This document shows positions 25,218 to 35,347 of a stretch of 64,000 bases of DNA, piece after piece (the first letter of the stretch is position 1; each line of letters opens with the position of its first letter). This DNA is from Ornithinimicrobium sediminis. Its GTDB lineage: Bacteria; Actinomycetota; Actinomycetes; Actinomycetales; Dermatophilaceae. The position numbers and the translations under genes were made by a program. The DNA lies in contig NZ_JAJSDQ010000001.1 of the NCBI RefSeq assembly GCF_021272345.1, positions 868,001 through 932,000 of the forward strand, read 5' to 3'. The notes under the pieces are model-generated. The model saw only the letters and a list, made by a program, of their open reading frames with translations. It did no database searches and was not told the DNA's origin.

Positions 25218-26330
25218 ATGACAGACGTGCAGCACCTGCTGCCCTGCCCCGAGCCGGTGCGGTTCATGGACGAGGCCGGCACCCTGGTGCCCGGCGGTCC
25301 CGGTGAGCTCGCCACCGAGCGCGGCTACGCCCTTCCCTCCGACGACGACCTGCTCGCCGTCTGGCGCGCCATGGTGCTCGGCCGGCGCTTCGACTCCCAG
25401 GCCACCGCGCTGACCAAGCAGGGGCGCCTCGCGGTCTACCCCTCCTCGCGGGGCCAGGACGCCTGCCAGGTCGCCCCGGTGCTCACCCTCGCCGAGCAGG
25501 ACTGGTTCTTCCCCACCTACCGCGACTCGATGGCCCTTGTGGCCCGCGGCATCGACCCGGTGGAGGTGCTCACGCTGCTGCGCGGCGACTGGCACTGCGG
25601 CTACGACCCGGTCGCCACCCGCACCGCCCCCCAGTGCACCCCCCTGGCGACGCAGAGCGTGCACGCCGCGGGTGCGGCATACGGCATGAAGCGGCGCGGC
25701 AACGGCGGCGTGGCGCTGTGCTACATCGGCGACGGCGCGACCAGCGAGGGCGACTTCCACGAGGCGCTCAACTTCGCCGCGGTCTTCGAGGCGCCGGCGG
25801 TGTTCCTCGTGCAGAACAACGGCTACGCCATCTCGGTGCCGCTGTCGAAGCAGAGCAAGGCACCGGCGCTGTCCTACAAGGGCGTCGGCTACGGCATCCG
25901 CTCCGAGCAGGTCGACGGCAACGACCCCGCGGCGGTGCTGGCCGTGACCCGGGCGGCCATGGAGCACGCCCGCGCCGGCGACGGACCGTTCCTCATCGAG
26001 GCGCACACCTACCGGCTCGAGGCGCACACCAACGCCGACGACGCGACCCGCTACCGCACCAAGGAGGAGGTCGCCCAGTGGCAGGGCCGTGACCCGATCG
26101 TGCGGCTGCAGCGCTACCTGCTCGACCGGGGCGCGCTCGACCAGGCCCGCGTCGACGAGGTCACCGCCGAGGGCGAGGCCCTGGCCGCCGACCTGCGGGC
26201 GCGGATGAACCTCGAGCCCGAGGTGCGCCCCTCCGAGCTCTTCGAGCACGTCTACTCCACCCCCACCCCCCAGCTGCGCGAGCAGGCCCACATGGTGGCC
26301 GCCGAGGAAGCCCAGGTGATGCACGGATGA
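25218..26330 (+). CDS. bkdA: Branched-chain 2-oxoacid dehydrogenase E1 alpha subunit
   Basis: 370 residues; ATG after CGAGGAGTGG. The thiamine-diphosphate motif is complete: GDGATSEGDFHEALNFAAVF then NNGYAISVP (GDG...NN about residues 173-205). SSRGQDACQVAP and FPTYRDSMALVARG are typical of the E1-alpha family, as is AHTYRLEAHTNADD for the phosphorylation-loop region. With E1 beta it decarboxylates 2-oxoacids from Val, Leu and Ile and reductively acylates E2, giving short branched acyl-CoA, the primers of the iso/anteiso fatty acids common in these bacteria. First gene of bkdABC; overlaps E1 beta by ATGA. Pyruvate as alternative substrate cannot be excluded. Confidence 0.9.
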   Translation: MTDVQHLLPCPEPVRFMDEAGTLVPGGPGELATERGYALPSDDDLLAVWRAMVLGRRFDSQATALTKQGRLAVYPSSRGQDACQVAPVLTLAEQDWFFPTYRDSMALVARGIDPVEVLTLLRGDWHCGYDPVATRTAPQCTPLATQSVHAAGAAYGMKRRGNGGVALCYIGDGATSEGDFHEALNFAAVFEAPAVFLVQNNGYAISVPLSKQSKAPALSYKGVGYGIRSEQVDGNDPAAVLAVTRAAMEHARAGDGPFLIEAHTYRLEAHTNADDATRYRTKEEVAQWQGRDPIVRLQRYLLDRGALDQARVDEVTAEGEALAADLRARMNLEPEVRPSELFEHVYSTPTPQLREQAHMVAAEEAQVMHG

Positions 26331-27358
26331 GCACCACAACCTTCGCCCAGGCCCTCAACCGGGCCCTGCGTGACTCCCTCACCGACGACCCCGACGTGGT
26401 CGTCCTGGGTGAGGACGTCGGCACCCTCGGCGGCGTCTTCCGCATCACCGACGGGCTCACCCGTGACTTCGGCGAAGAGCGCTGCTTCGACACGCCGCTG
26501 GCCGAGGCGGGCATCGCCGGCTTCGCGGTCGGCATGGCCATGCAGGGCTTCCGCCCCGTCATCGAGATGCAGTTCGACGCCTTCGGCTTCCCGGCGTTCG
26601 AGCAGGTCGTCTCGCACATCGCCAAGATGCGCAACCGCACCCGCGGCCGGCTCACCCTGCCCCTGGTGATCCGGGTGCCGTATGCCGGGGGCATCGGCGG
26701 CGTGGAGCACCACTGCGACTCCTCGGAGGGCTACTACGCCCACACCCCCGGGCTGCACGTGGTCACGCCCGGCACCCCGGCTGACGCCTACTCCCTGCTG
26801 CGCGAGGCCATCGCCTCCCCGGACCCGGTGGTCTTCATGGAGCCCAAGGTCCTCTACTGGTCCAAGGCCGAGCTCGACCTGCCCGCCACGACCGCCCCGA
26901 TCGGCACCGCCGAGGTGCGCCGTGAGGGCTCGGACGTCACCCTGCTGACCTACGGCCCGCAGCTGCCCACGGCGCTCAAGGCCGCCGAGGTGGCCGCCGC
27001 GGAGGAGGACTGGGACGTCGAGGTCGTCGACCTGCGCAGCATCGTGCCCTTCGACGACGAGACCGTCATGGCGTCGGTGCGCAAGACCGGGCGCTGCGTC
27101 GTGCTCGCCGAGGCCCAGGGCTTCGCGGGGGTCGCCGGCGAGGTCGCCGCCCGGGTCTCCGAGCGCTGCTTCCACTCCCTGGCTGCACCCGTGCTGCGGG
27201 TCTCGGGCCTCGACATCCCCTACCCCCCGCCGAAGCTGGAGCACTCGCACCTGCCCGGGGTCGACCGCGTGCTCGACACCATCGGGCGGCTGCAGTGGGA
27301 CGACGAGCCCGACCTCACGTATGCCGGGGGCCCGGGCGACCGGGCGGAGGCCCGATGA
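26327..27358 (+). CDS. bkdB: Branched-chain 2-oxoacid dehydrogenase E1 beta subunit
   Basis: 343 residues, transketolase-like pyrimidine-binding fold followed by the transketolase C-terminal domain. Marks include VVLGEDVGTLGGVFRITDGL near the N-terminus (Glu that activates ThDP), FDTPLAEAGIAGFAVGMAM, the VVTPGTPADAYSLLREAI loop and EVVDLRSIVPFDDETVM. Forms the alpha2beta2 E1 heterotetramer with the preceding gene product. Starts within the stop codon of E1 alpha and ends within the start of E2, so expression is tightly coupled. Length is normal for the family. Confidence 0.93.
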   Translation: MSTTTFAQALNRALRDSLTDDPDVVVLGEDVGTLGGVFRITDGLTRDFGEERCFDTPLAEAGIAGFAVGMAMQGFRPVIEMQFDAFGFPAFEQVVSHIAKMRNRTRGRLTLPLVIRVPYAGGIGGVEHHCDSSEGYYAHTPGLHVVTPGTPADAYSLLREAIASPDPVVFMEPKVLYWSKAELDLPATTAPIGTAEVRREGSDVTLLTYGPQLPTALKAAEVAAAEEDWDVEVVDLRSIVPFDDETVMASVRKTGRCVVLAEAQGFAGVAGEVAARVSERCFHSLAAPVLRVSGLDIPYPPPKLEHSHLPGVDRVLDTIGRLQWDDEPDLTYAGGPGDRAEAR

Positions 27359-28779
27359 GCGCCGGGCAGGTCTTCGCTCTGCCCGACCTCGGTGAGGGCC
27401 TCACCGAGGCCGAGATCGTGGAGTGGCACGTCGGGGTCGGTGACGAGGTCGAGGTCGACCAGCACGTGGTCACCGTCGAGACCGCCAAGGCGGCCGTCGA
27501 CGTGCCGTGCCCGTATGCCGGGCGCGTGGTCACGCTGCACGGTGACACCGGCCAGATGCTCGAGGTGGGCCAGCCGCTGATCACGGTCGCCGACGCCACG
27601 GCGGCCCAGGCCTCCCCCGCCGCCGACGCCCCGGAGGCTGCGGGTGCCGAGCAGTACCGCTCCGAGGAGCGCGCCGGCACCACGGCCTCTGAGGACGACT
27701 CCGGCTCCGGCGCGGTGCTCATCGGCTACGGCACCGGTGCCGGCGGTCGACGCCGACGCCGGGCAGGCCGCCGGCGCGCGCCGGCATACGGCTCCGGCGG
27801 TGGGCAGCTGCCCGTCGCGCAGGTGCCGGAGACCGAGGAGTCCGTGCGCGAGACCGCGCAGCCCGCCGCCACCCGGCACGGGGCGGTCAAGGTCATCTCG
27901 CCGCTGGTGCGCAGGCTGGCGCTTGACGCGGGCCTGGACCTGGCCTCGATCCGCCCCGCGAGCCCCGACGGGGTCATCCGGCGGGCCGACGTCGTCGAGG
28001 CCTCGGCGGAGCCCGCCGCAGCGACCGCCGCCGCCCCGACCCCCAGCGCCCCGGCGCGCGCTGCGCAGACACGCGCTGAGCAGACCGGGGACACCCGCAT
28101 CCCGCTCACCGGGGTGCGCAGGGTCATCGCCGACAAGCTCAGCACCTCGCGCCGCGAGATCCCGGACGCGACGACCTGGGTCGACGCCGACGCCACCGAG
28201 CTCATGGCCGTCAAGGACGCGCTCAAGCGGGCCCGCCCCGACGACGGCGTCGGCGTGCTGGCCCTCATGGCCCGCATCGTCGTCGCCGGCCTGCGCCGCC
28301 ACCCCGAGCTCAACTCCTCGGTCGACACCGCGGCCGGCGAGATCGTCCAGCACTCCGCGATCCACCTCGGCTTCGCGGCCCAGTCGCCGCGCGGGCTCGT
28401 GGTGCCGGTCGTCAAGGACGCGGGAGAGATGACGACCGCCCAGCTGGCCGCGGCGCTGCGTGACCTGACGGCGGCGGCCCGGGAGGGCAGCCTCTCCCCC
28501 GCGCAGCTCACCGGCGGCACGTTCACCCTCAACAACTACGGCGTCTTCGGGGTCGACGGCTCCACCCCGATCATCAACCACCCCGAGGCCGCGATGCTCG
28601 GCGTCGGGCGGATCATCGACCGCCCGTGGGCGCACGAGGGCCAGCTGGCGCTGCGCAAGGTCACCCAGCTGTCGTTCACCTTCGACCACCGGGTGTGCGA
28701 CGGCGGCACGGCCGGCGGCTTCCTGCGCTTCGTGGCCGACTGTGTGGAGCAGCCCTCGGTGCTTCTCGCCCACCTCTGA
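27355..28779 (+). CDS. bkdC: Branched-chain 2-oxoacid dehydrogenase E2 (lipoyl acyltransferase)
   Basis: 474 residues. One lipoyl domain (1 to about 80) with the modified lysine Lys45 in VETAKAAVDVP; a flexible linker with an Arg-rich segment near 125-142; a peripheral-subunit-binding domain (about 180-215, ISPLVRRLALDAGLDLASI); then the catalytic acyltransferase domain with the His/Asp motif FDHRVCDGG near the C-terminus. It accepts the acyl group from E1 and passes it to CoA. No E3 (dihydrolipoamide dehydrogenase) gene follows, so a shared E3 must be encoded elsewhere. A palindromic terminator-like element starts about 50 bp downstream. Confidence 0.93.
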   Translation: MSAGQVFALPDLGEGLTEAEIVEWHVGVGDEVEVDQHVVTVETAKAAVDVPCPYAGRVVTLHGDTGQMLEVGQPLITVADATAAQASPAADAPEAAGAEQYRSEERAGTTASEDDSGSGAVLIGYGTGAGGRRRRRAGRRRAPAYGSGGGQLPVAQVPETEESVRETAQPAATRHGAVKVISPLVRRLALDAGLDLASIRPASPDGVIRRADVVEASAEPAAATAAAPTPSAPARAAQTRAEQTGDTRIPLTGVRRVIADKLSTSRREIPDATTWVDADATELMAVKDALKRARPDDGVGVLALMARIVVAGLRRHPELNSSVDTAAGEIVQHSAIHLGFAAQSPRGLVVPVVKDAGEMTTAQLAAALRDLTAAAREGSLSPAQLTGGTFTLNNYGVFGVDGSTPIINHPEAAMLGVGRIIDRPWAHEGQLALRKVTQLSFTFDHRVCDGGTAGGFLRFVADCVEQPSVLLAHL

Positions 28780-28828
28780 GCCCGACCCGGGCACGCCGGC
28801 CCCTTCACCCGGTCGGCCCAGCGGCTCG

Positions 28829-28870
28829 CGTGAAGGATCGTCCACCCGGACGGCCGGGCGATCCTTCACG
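28829..28870. terminator. Inverted repeat after bkd operon
   Basis: Perfect 12-bp arms CGTGAAGGATCG (28829-28840) and CGATCCTTCACG (28859-28870) around an 18-bp GC-rich loop. Good terminator geometry for bkdC, but its left arm resembles the palindrome at 29931 on the other side of the AbiEi/DUF559-like gene, so it may belong to a flanking repeat pair. Confidence 0.65.
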
Positions 28871-28939
28871 TGGGCCCGCGCGTGACCGTCCTGTGGACAG
28901 TCGGCAACGCCAGGACGCCCGGGGACCCACCATGGCCCG

Positions 28940-29887
28940 ATGCACTGGAAGGCTCTGGCCCGGAGGCAGCACGGCGTCATCTCGAGAGCCCAGGCGCTCG
29001 AGTGCGGCCTCACCGACAGCGCGATCCTGCACCGGGTCACGACCGGGAGGTGGCAGCGGCTCCACCGAGGCGTCTACCTCACACACTCCGGGGACATCAG
29101 CTGGCATGCACGTGCCTGCGCCGCGGTGCTCCGCAGTGGTCGGGACGCGGTCCTTGCCCTCGGCGCCGCGGCATACCTGTGGGGCCTGCAGGAGAGACCT
29201 CCGTCCGTGATCCCGGTCGCCGTGCCGGTCGACCGAGCGGTGGTGCGGGCCGTGGGCACCCGCGTGCGACGGCGGCGGCATCTCGACACGGCGACGCTGC
29301 GCGGGCTCCCGGTGACCTCCGCCGCCCAGACGGTCGTCGACCTTGCCGGCGAGCCCGGCTGCCGCGCAGACCATGCCGTCGCCCTGGTCGCCCGAGTCGT
29401 CCAGCTTCGGCGCTGCACGGCCGACGACCTGATGCACGAGCTCGAGGGCCGGCGGGCACACCGGCACCGCGTGGTCCTTCGTGCGGCGCTCGGCGACGTC
29501 GCGTCAGGGGTCGAGAGCGTCGCCGAGCACCGCTACGCACGGGATGTCGAGCGTGCCCACGGGTTGCCGACGTTCGTGCGCCAGTCGCGCGTGTGTCCCG
29601 GAGAGGGGCTGGACCGGCGCGACTTCGAGTGCCTGGAGTTCGGGGTCGTCGTCGAGGTCGACGGTGGCCGCTGGCACACGGGCACCGTGATCCAGGCCGA
29701 CCGGCGCCGTGACCGTGGGACCGCCGCCGACGGCAAGGTCACGCTCCGGGCTGGGTGGGACGACGTCACCCAGCGGCCGTGCGAGGTCGCCGTCGACGTC
29801 GCCCTGACCCTCCGACAGCGTGGATGGCTCGACCGGCCGAAGCCCTGCTCCGCCCGCTGCGCCATCCGGCGCCTGGGTGCCGCCTGA
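28940..29887 (+). CDS. AbiEi-antitoxin-like N-terminus with DUF559/Vsr-like C-terminus
   Basis: 315 residues. The N-terminal HGVISRAQALECGLTDSAIL and RLHRGVYLTHSG form the winged-helix 'HGV..R.Q....G' segment common to AbiEi-type antitoxin and related actinobacterial proteins. The C-terminus has a DUF559/very-short-patch-repair-like nuclease core: EHRYARDVERAHGLP, then FECLEFGVVVEVDGGRWH with the acidic DG and HTG. These proteins are abundant in actinomycetes, often many per genome, and their role (defence, abortive infection or mobile cargo) is unproven. No toxin partner (AbiEii) is adjacent. The gene stands alone, flanked on each side by related palindromes. Confidence 0.65.
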   Translation: MHWKALARRQHGVISRAQALECGLTDSAILHRVTTGRWQRLHRGVYLTHSGDISWHARACAAVLRSGRDAVLALGAAAYLWGLQERPPSVIPVAVPVDRAVVRAVGTRVRRRRHLDTATLRGLPVTSAAQTVVDLAGEPGCRADHAVALVARVVQLRRCTADDLMHELEGRRAHRHRVVLRAALGDVASGVESVAEHRYARDVERAHGLPTFVRQSRVCPGEGLDRRDFECLEFGVVVEVDGGRWHTGTVIQADRRRDRGTAADGKVTLRAGWDDVTQRPCEVAVDVALTLRQRGWLDRPKPCSARCAIRRLGAA

Positions 29888-29930
29888 GCACCGGTCAACG
29901 CCCGTCGGCGCGCGGCCCCGCCCTCTCGCG

Positions 29931-29969
29931 TGAAAGCTTGTGGGTGCCATCGACCCGAGAAGTCTTCAC
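29931..29969. repeat. Imperfect palindrome right of AbiEi/DUF559-like gene
   Basis: GTGAA..CTT..GGGT (29931-29946) pairs with ACCC..AAG..TTCAC (29953-29969), with interior mismatches. Its left edge, CTCGCGTGAA, is shared with the perfect inverted repeat at 28826-28870, so the lone gene between them is bracketed by related palindromic units. Confidence 0.45.
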
Positions 29970-30021
29970 CTGAGGCGGGACCGCACGTGTCTCACGCCGG
30001 CGACGCGCCTGAGGGCAGGGG

Positions 30022-31248
30022 TCAGGACCAGTCGCGGGTGTCGACCAGGATGTCGGAGTCGTCGGCGATCTCCGGCACGGTGACGACCTCGGCGCGGAAG
30101 CGCAGGCCGTCGAGCACCCGGCGGCGCACCTCGGCCACCAGGGCGTCGGTGTCGGCACCGGCGGCCGGCACGACCTCGCAGCGCAGCGAGTCGACGTGCT
30201 CGGCACGGCCGATGACGAAGCGGTAGGCGGCGACCCCGTCGGCGGCACCCATCACCGCGGCGACCTGTCGGGGGTGCAGGAACATCCCCTTCACCTTGAC
30301 CGCGGCACCGCTGCGGCCGAGCACCCCGCGCAGCCGCAGCGACCCGTCAGGCCCGAGCATCCAGCCGGAGAGGTCACCGGTGCCGAAGCGCACCAGCGGG
30401 TAGTCCGGGCGCAGCAGGGTCACCACCACCTGGCCCTCGCGCGCGTCGTCGACCGGCTGGCCGGAGTCGAGGTCGCAGACCTGCACGAGCACCCCGTCGG
30501 CCAGGGCCAGCCCGGCCACCGGGCCGTCGGTGGTCTCGTGCGCGAGCATGCCGGTCTCGCCGGTGCCGTAGGCCATCTGCACGTGCGGCACCCACGCGGT
30601 GAGCAGGTCGCGCAGCGAGTCGGGCAGCGGCTCGGCGGTCACCATGGCGCGGCGCAGCCGCCACTCCTCCCGCTCGAAGCCGCCGGCCTCGAAGCGCTCG
30701 ATGAGCGCCTTGAGATAGCTCGGCAGGCCCAGGTATGCCGTGACGCCCAGGTCGGCGATGGCCTGCACCTGCAGGTCCTGGCTGCCGATGCCGCCGGGCA
30801 GCACCCGCGCGCCGACCGCCAGCGCGCCGGACTCCATCATCGCCCCGGCCGGGGACAGGTGGTAGCCGAAGCCGTTGATCACCGTGTCCTGGGGCCCGAC
30901 GCCGAGCGAGCGCAGCGCCTGGCCCCACCGCCAGTAGTCGTCACCGGCCAGCTGCGGCTCGTAGAGGGGGCCCGGTGACTGGAAGACCCGCACGACGTCG
31001 GCGGACTCGGACAGCATCCCGCCCCACGGCGGGTCGGCCTGCTGCAGCTGCAGCACGTCGTCCTTGCTGAGCACCGGCAGCGACGACAGGTCGGCGACCG
31101 TGCGCACGTCGTCGGCGCTGAGGTCGGCGTCGGCGAGCCGCGAGGCGAAGGCCGGCACCGCGGCGGCGGCCGCACGGACCGCGTCCGCGACAGACCTGTC
31201 GTGGATCGCGGCATACGCGGCATGGGCGTCCTGGAGGGACGTGGGCAT
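30022..31248 (-). CDS. PaaK-like adenylate-forming enzyme with variant P-loop
   Basis: 408 residues with the phenylacetate-CoA ligase layout: helical start, DTVINGFGYHLSPAGAMMES, LGLPSYLKALIERF, MAYGTGETGML (the A5 motif), VRFGTGDLSGWM and a C-terminal domain with VKVKGMFLHPRQV. The P-loop, normally SSGTTGKPT, reads QSPGPLYEP here (about residues 90-98), so ATP binding must differ or the enzyme is specialised. Last gene of the liv-type operon, 35 bp after livF. It probably activates the acid imported by the transporter to a CoA thioester, but catalysis is uncertain. The second ligase in the operon has a normal P-loop. Confidence 0.75.
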   Translation of the reverse strand: MPTSLQDAHAAYAAIHDRSVADAVRAAAAAVPAFASRLADADLSADDVRTVADLSSLPVLSKDDVLQLQQADPPWGGMLSESADVVRVFQSPGPLYEPQLAGDDYWRWGQALRSLGVGPQDTVINGFGYHLSPAGAMMESGALAVGARVLPGGIGSQDLQVQAIADLGVTAYLGLPSYLKALIERFEAGGFEREEWRLRRAMVTAEPLPDSLRDLLTAWVPHVQMAYGTGETGMLAHETTDGPVAGLALADGVLVQVCDLDSGQPVDDAREGQVVVTLLRPDYPLVRFGTGDLSGWMLGPDGSLRLRGVLGRSGAAVKVKGMFLHPRQVAAVMGAADGVAAYRFVIGRAEHVDSLRCEVVPAAGADTDALVAEVRRRVLDGLRFRAEVVTVPEIADDSDILVDTRDWS

Positions 31249-31282
31249 GGTGGTGGTCCTCTCGGAAGGGCGTCGGGTGGCT

Positions 31283-32124
<842 letters not shown>

Positions 32125-32128
<4 letters not shown>

Positions 32129-33333
32129 GGCGTGGCGCCCGCCTCGACCTCGACCATCTGGCCGCCCTCGGCGCGGTAGATGCCCGCGCTGGTGGAGCCG
32201 CGGTGGCTGTCGGCGGAGAACTCGACGGTGCCGTCACCGACGACGCCGCCGGTGTCGATGCCGCCCATGGTCTCCAGCGACTCGCGGATGGCCGGGCCGG
32301 TGAGCTCGTCACCGTTCTCCAGCGCGTCCCGGATGCCTTCGGCCATGACGTGCATGACGAACCAGCCCTGCACCCACGAGGTGCCCTTGTCCTCGATCGA
32401 CTCGCCCTCGCCTTCGAGGTACTCCGCGATCATGTCGTGGCCCTCCTTCTCGGCCGAGACCGGCGCGAAGGGCTGGATGAGGATGTGGCCCTCGGCGACG
32501 TCCTCGCCCGCGGTGTCGATGAAGAGCTCGTTGCCGCACCAGTTGAGGCAGACGATCGTCATGTCCAGGCCCTGCGCCGCGATGTCCTTGGCGACCTGCG
32601 CCGCCGGGGAGGCGACGTTCTGGATGACGATGTACTCCGCACCCTGGGACTGCGCCTGGGACAGCAGCCCGACGTAGTTGGGGGTGCCGGCCGGCATCGC
32701 GTAGGCCTCGTAGCCCAGGTCGTAGCCCTGCTCGCTGATCCACGCCTCGCCGTCCGGGACGGGCGCGGTGCCGAAGGGGCTGTCGTTGTGGAAGACCGCG
32801 ACCTCGCCGGAGCCGCCGGAGTCCTCGTTGATCCAGTTGAGGGCGACGCGCATCTGGTCGGAGTAGGTCGGCGCCACGACGAAGTTGAAGGGCGACTCCT
32901 CCGGGTCGGTGAGGCTCTCGGCGAAGGAGCCCGACATGAAGGGCAGCTCGTCGTTGGCCACCCGGGTGCGCAGGGCCTCGGTGTCACCGGTGCCCCAGCC
33001 CTGGATCGCGACGACGCCCTCGTTGACGTACTGCCGGTAGAGGTCCTCGGCCTGCGGCACCTCGTAGGCGTAGTCGTTGGACAGCGCCTCGATCTCGCGG
33101 CCCTCGATGCCGCCGTCGGCGTTGACGTGGGCGACGTAGGCGAGCATGCCCTCGTTGTAGGGCGTGCCGACGTCGCCGGTGGCGCCGGTGAGGTCGGCGA
33201 TCATGCCGATCTTGATCGGCTCGCCGGCGTCGCCACCGGCGTCGCCGCCGCCGTCGTCGCCACCACAGGCCGCCAGGCCCAGGGCCAGGGCGGCGGTGAA
33301 GGCCACCGTGGCCTTGCGGTTGGTGCGGATCAT
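32125..33333 (-). CDS. livK: LivK-type periplasmic-binding lipoprotein
   Basis: 402 residues; ATG after GAAGGAG. Lipoprotein signal peptide with lipobox LAAC (Cys near residue 23) followed by a Gly/Asp-rich tether, then the type 1 solute-binding fold: IKIGMIADLTGATGDVG, AYVAHVNADGGIEGREI, SGSFAESLTDPEESPF. It captures the ligand outside the membrane for the LivHMGF machine. It sits between livM and livF, and a 16-bp tandem repeat occupies the livM-livK gap, which may tune its higher expression. Ligand residues cannot be inferred reliably. Confidence 0.9.
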
Positions 33334-33349
33334 GAGCTTCTCCTTCGGA

Positions 33350-33381
33350 TGAGGTGTGCTGCGTATGAGGTGTGCTGCGTA
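33350..33381. repeat. 16-bp tandem duplication between livM and livK
   Basis: TGAGGTGTGCTGCGTA occurs twice in tandem (33350-33365, 33366-33381) and a third partial copy of CGTATG follows. It lies just upstream of the livK ribosome site, so it adds length to the intercistronic region. Confidence 0.8.
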
Positions 33382-33410
33382 TGCGGTGGGTGGAGGTGGC
33401 GTATGAGCGG

Positions 33411-34472
33411 CTAGTAACGGAAGGGCCAGAAGCGGACGTAGTCCTTGATCCGTTGCCAGATCCGGTCGAGCCCTCGAGGCTCGACGATGAGGAAGACGAT
33501 GATGGTCAGGCCGAACACCGCGTTCTGCACGGCCGGCAGCTGGCTGGCCAGGAAGGGCGCCACGTCGCGGATGCTGGTGGCCGCCTCACGGATGAGCACC
33601 GGCAGCAGCGTCATGAAGATCGCGCCGTAGACGGCGCCGGCGATGCTGCCCAGCCCGCCGACGATGATCATGGCCAGGTAGAGGATCGAGACGTCCAGGG
33701 TGAACCGCTCCCAGGTGACGATCTCGGTGTAGTGCGCGGTCAGCGCCCCGGCGAGCCCGACGAAGCCGGAGCTGACCGCGAAGGCGGTGAGCTTGGCCCG
33801 GGCGAGGTTGACGCCGATGGCCTCGGCGGCGATGTCCTGGTCGCGCACCGCCATGAACGAGCGGCCCAGGCCGGTGCGGAAGAGGTTGCGGGCCGTGAGC
33901 ACCGTCAGCACGGCGAAGGCGAGCAGGATCCAGTACCACTGCTGCTCGAACAGCGTGCGCTCCACCCGGAAGCCGGCGACCTCCAGCCGCTCGACGTCGA
34001 TGAAGCCCTGGTCCTCGGTGAGCCAGCCCCAGCGACGGATGACGAACTCGATGATCTGCTGGCTGGCCAGCGTTGCGATCGCCAGGTAGAGGCCCTTGAG
34101 CCGCAGGCCGGGCAGCCCGAAGAAGGTGCCCACGGCCGCGGTCATCAGCACCGCCAGCGCGATCGCCACCGGCACCGGCAGGCCCATCCGGTCGGAGATG
34201 ATCACCGAGGTGTAGGCGCCGACGGCGAGGAAGCCGCCCTGGCCCAGCGAGATCTGGCCGGTGTAGCCGACCAGGATGTTGAGCCCGACCGCGCCGATGA
34301 CGGCGATGAGGATGGTGTTGGCGATGGACAGCCAGTAGTTGTCCAGCACGAACGGCACGACGAGCAGGACGACGACCATGAGCCCGAGCCGGAAGTACTC
34401 CGCCTTGGTGGCGCGCAGGCTCAGCTCGGAGGAGTAGCTGCGGTGGTGGATGCCGGTTGCGGTGGCGGCCAT
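33411..34472 (-). CDS. livM: LivM-type ABC transporter permease
   Basis: 353 residues with about ten membrane helices after a 25-residue cytoplasmic head. VGLNILVGYTGQISLGQGGF is the hallmark of the branched-chain permease family, and the transport-coupling loop reads FMAVRDQDIAAEAIGVNLARAK. Forms the pore with LivH. Starts two bases after the livH stop. The C-terminal cytoplasmic tail is short and basic (RGLDRIWQRIKDYVRF). Normal length for LivM. Confidence 0.92.
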   Translation of the reverse strand: MAATATGIHHRSYSSELSLRATKAEYFRLGLMVVVLLVVPFVLDNYWLSIANTILIAVIGAVGLNILVGYTGQISLGQGGFLAVGAYTSVIISDRMGLPVPVAIALAVLMTAAVGTFFGLPGLRLKGLYLAIATLASQQIIEFVIRRWGWLTEDQGFIDVERLEVAGFRVERTLFEQQWYWILLAFAVLTVLTARNLFRTGLGRSFMAVRDQDIAAEAIGVNLARAKLTAFAVSSGFVGLAGALTAHYTEIVTWERFTLDVSILYLAMIIVGGLGSIAGAVYGAIFMTLLPVLIREAATSIRDVAPFLASQLPAVQNAVFGLTIIVFLIVEPRGLDRIWQRIKDYVRFWPFRY

Positions 34473-34474
34473 GG

Positions 34475-35347
34475 TCACACCCTCTCGATCCGGGTCTCGC
34501 CGAAGATGCCGTAGGGGCGCACCAGCAGGATGAGCACCAGCACGACGTACGGGATCACGGTGGCCAGCCCCGGGTCGAGGTAGCCGCTGGTGAACTGCTT
34601 GAGCAGCCCGATGGTCAGGCCGCCGACGATGGTGCCGGGCACCGAGTCGAGGCCGCCGAGGATGACCACGGGGAAGACCAGCAGGCCGAAGGCGGCGATG
34701 TTCTGGTCGACGGCGTAGATGTCGCCGAGCAGGATGCCGGCGATGAGTGCGCTCACCGCGGCCAGCGCCCAGGCCATCGCGAAGATGCGGCGCACCGAAA
34801 TGCCCATGGTCATCGCGGCCTGCTGGTCGTCGGCGACGGCGCGCATCGCGATGCCGTGCCGGGAGCGGCGGAAGAACACGGTGAAGGCGGTCAGCACGAC
34901 GGCAGCGATGAGCAGGACCCACAGGCGGTTGACCGGGATGGTCGCACCGAGCACGTTGACCGACCCGGTCGGCAGCACCGCCGGCTGCGACTGGGGCCGG
35001 GTGCCGTAGAACATCTGCACCACCGAGCGCAGGAAGATCGACAGCCCGATGGTCACCATGATGATGCTGATCGGGTTCTCCCCGACCATCGGCCGCAGGA
35101 TGAGCCGCTCGACCAGCACACCGATGAGGGTGGCGATGACGACGCCGAAGACGACGGCCAGCACCAGCGGCAGCTGCAGCACGACGAAGGCCGTGTAGAA
35201 CATGTAGGCGCCGACCAGCAGGAACTCGCCCTGGGCGAAGTTGATGACGCTGGTCGCCTTGTAGATGAGCACGAAGCCCAGCGCGGCCAGGGCGAGGATC
35301 GCCCCGTCGGCCAGCCCGTAGACCATCAGGTTCAGGAAGGTGCTCAT
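34475..35347 (-). CDS. livH: LivH-type ABC transporter permease
   Basis: 290 residues, about eight helices, with the family start LVYGLADGAILALAALGFVL, then INFAQGEFLLVGAY and RRSRHGIAMRAVADDQQAAM, the coupling loop. Heterodimer partner of LivM. Its ATG overlaps the stop of the acyl-CoA synthetase gene (ATGA), showing that ligase and transporter are translated from one message. Start and length are typical. Confidence 0.92.
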   Translation of the reverse strand: MSTFLNLMVYGLADGAILALAALGFVLIYKATSVINFAQGEFLLVGAYMFYTAFVVLQLPLVLAVVFGVVIATLIGVLVERLILRPMVGENPISIIMVTIGLSIFLRSVVQMFYGTRPQSQPAVLPTGSVNVLGATIPVNRLWVLLIAAVVLTAFTVFFRRSRHGIAMRAVADDQQAAMTMGISVRRIFAMAWALAAVSALIAGILLGDIYAVDQNIAAFGLLVFPVVILGGLDSVPGTIVGGLTIGLLKQFTSGYLDPGLATVIPYVVLVLILLVRPYGIFGETRIERV

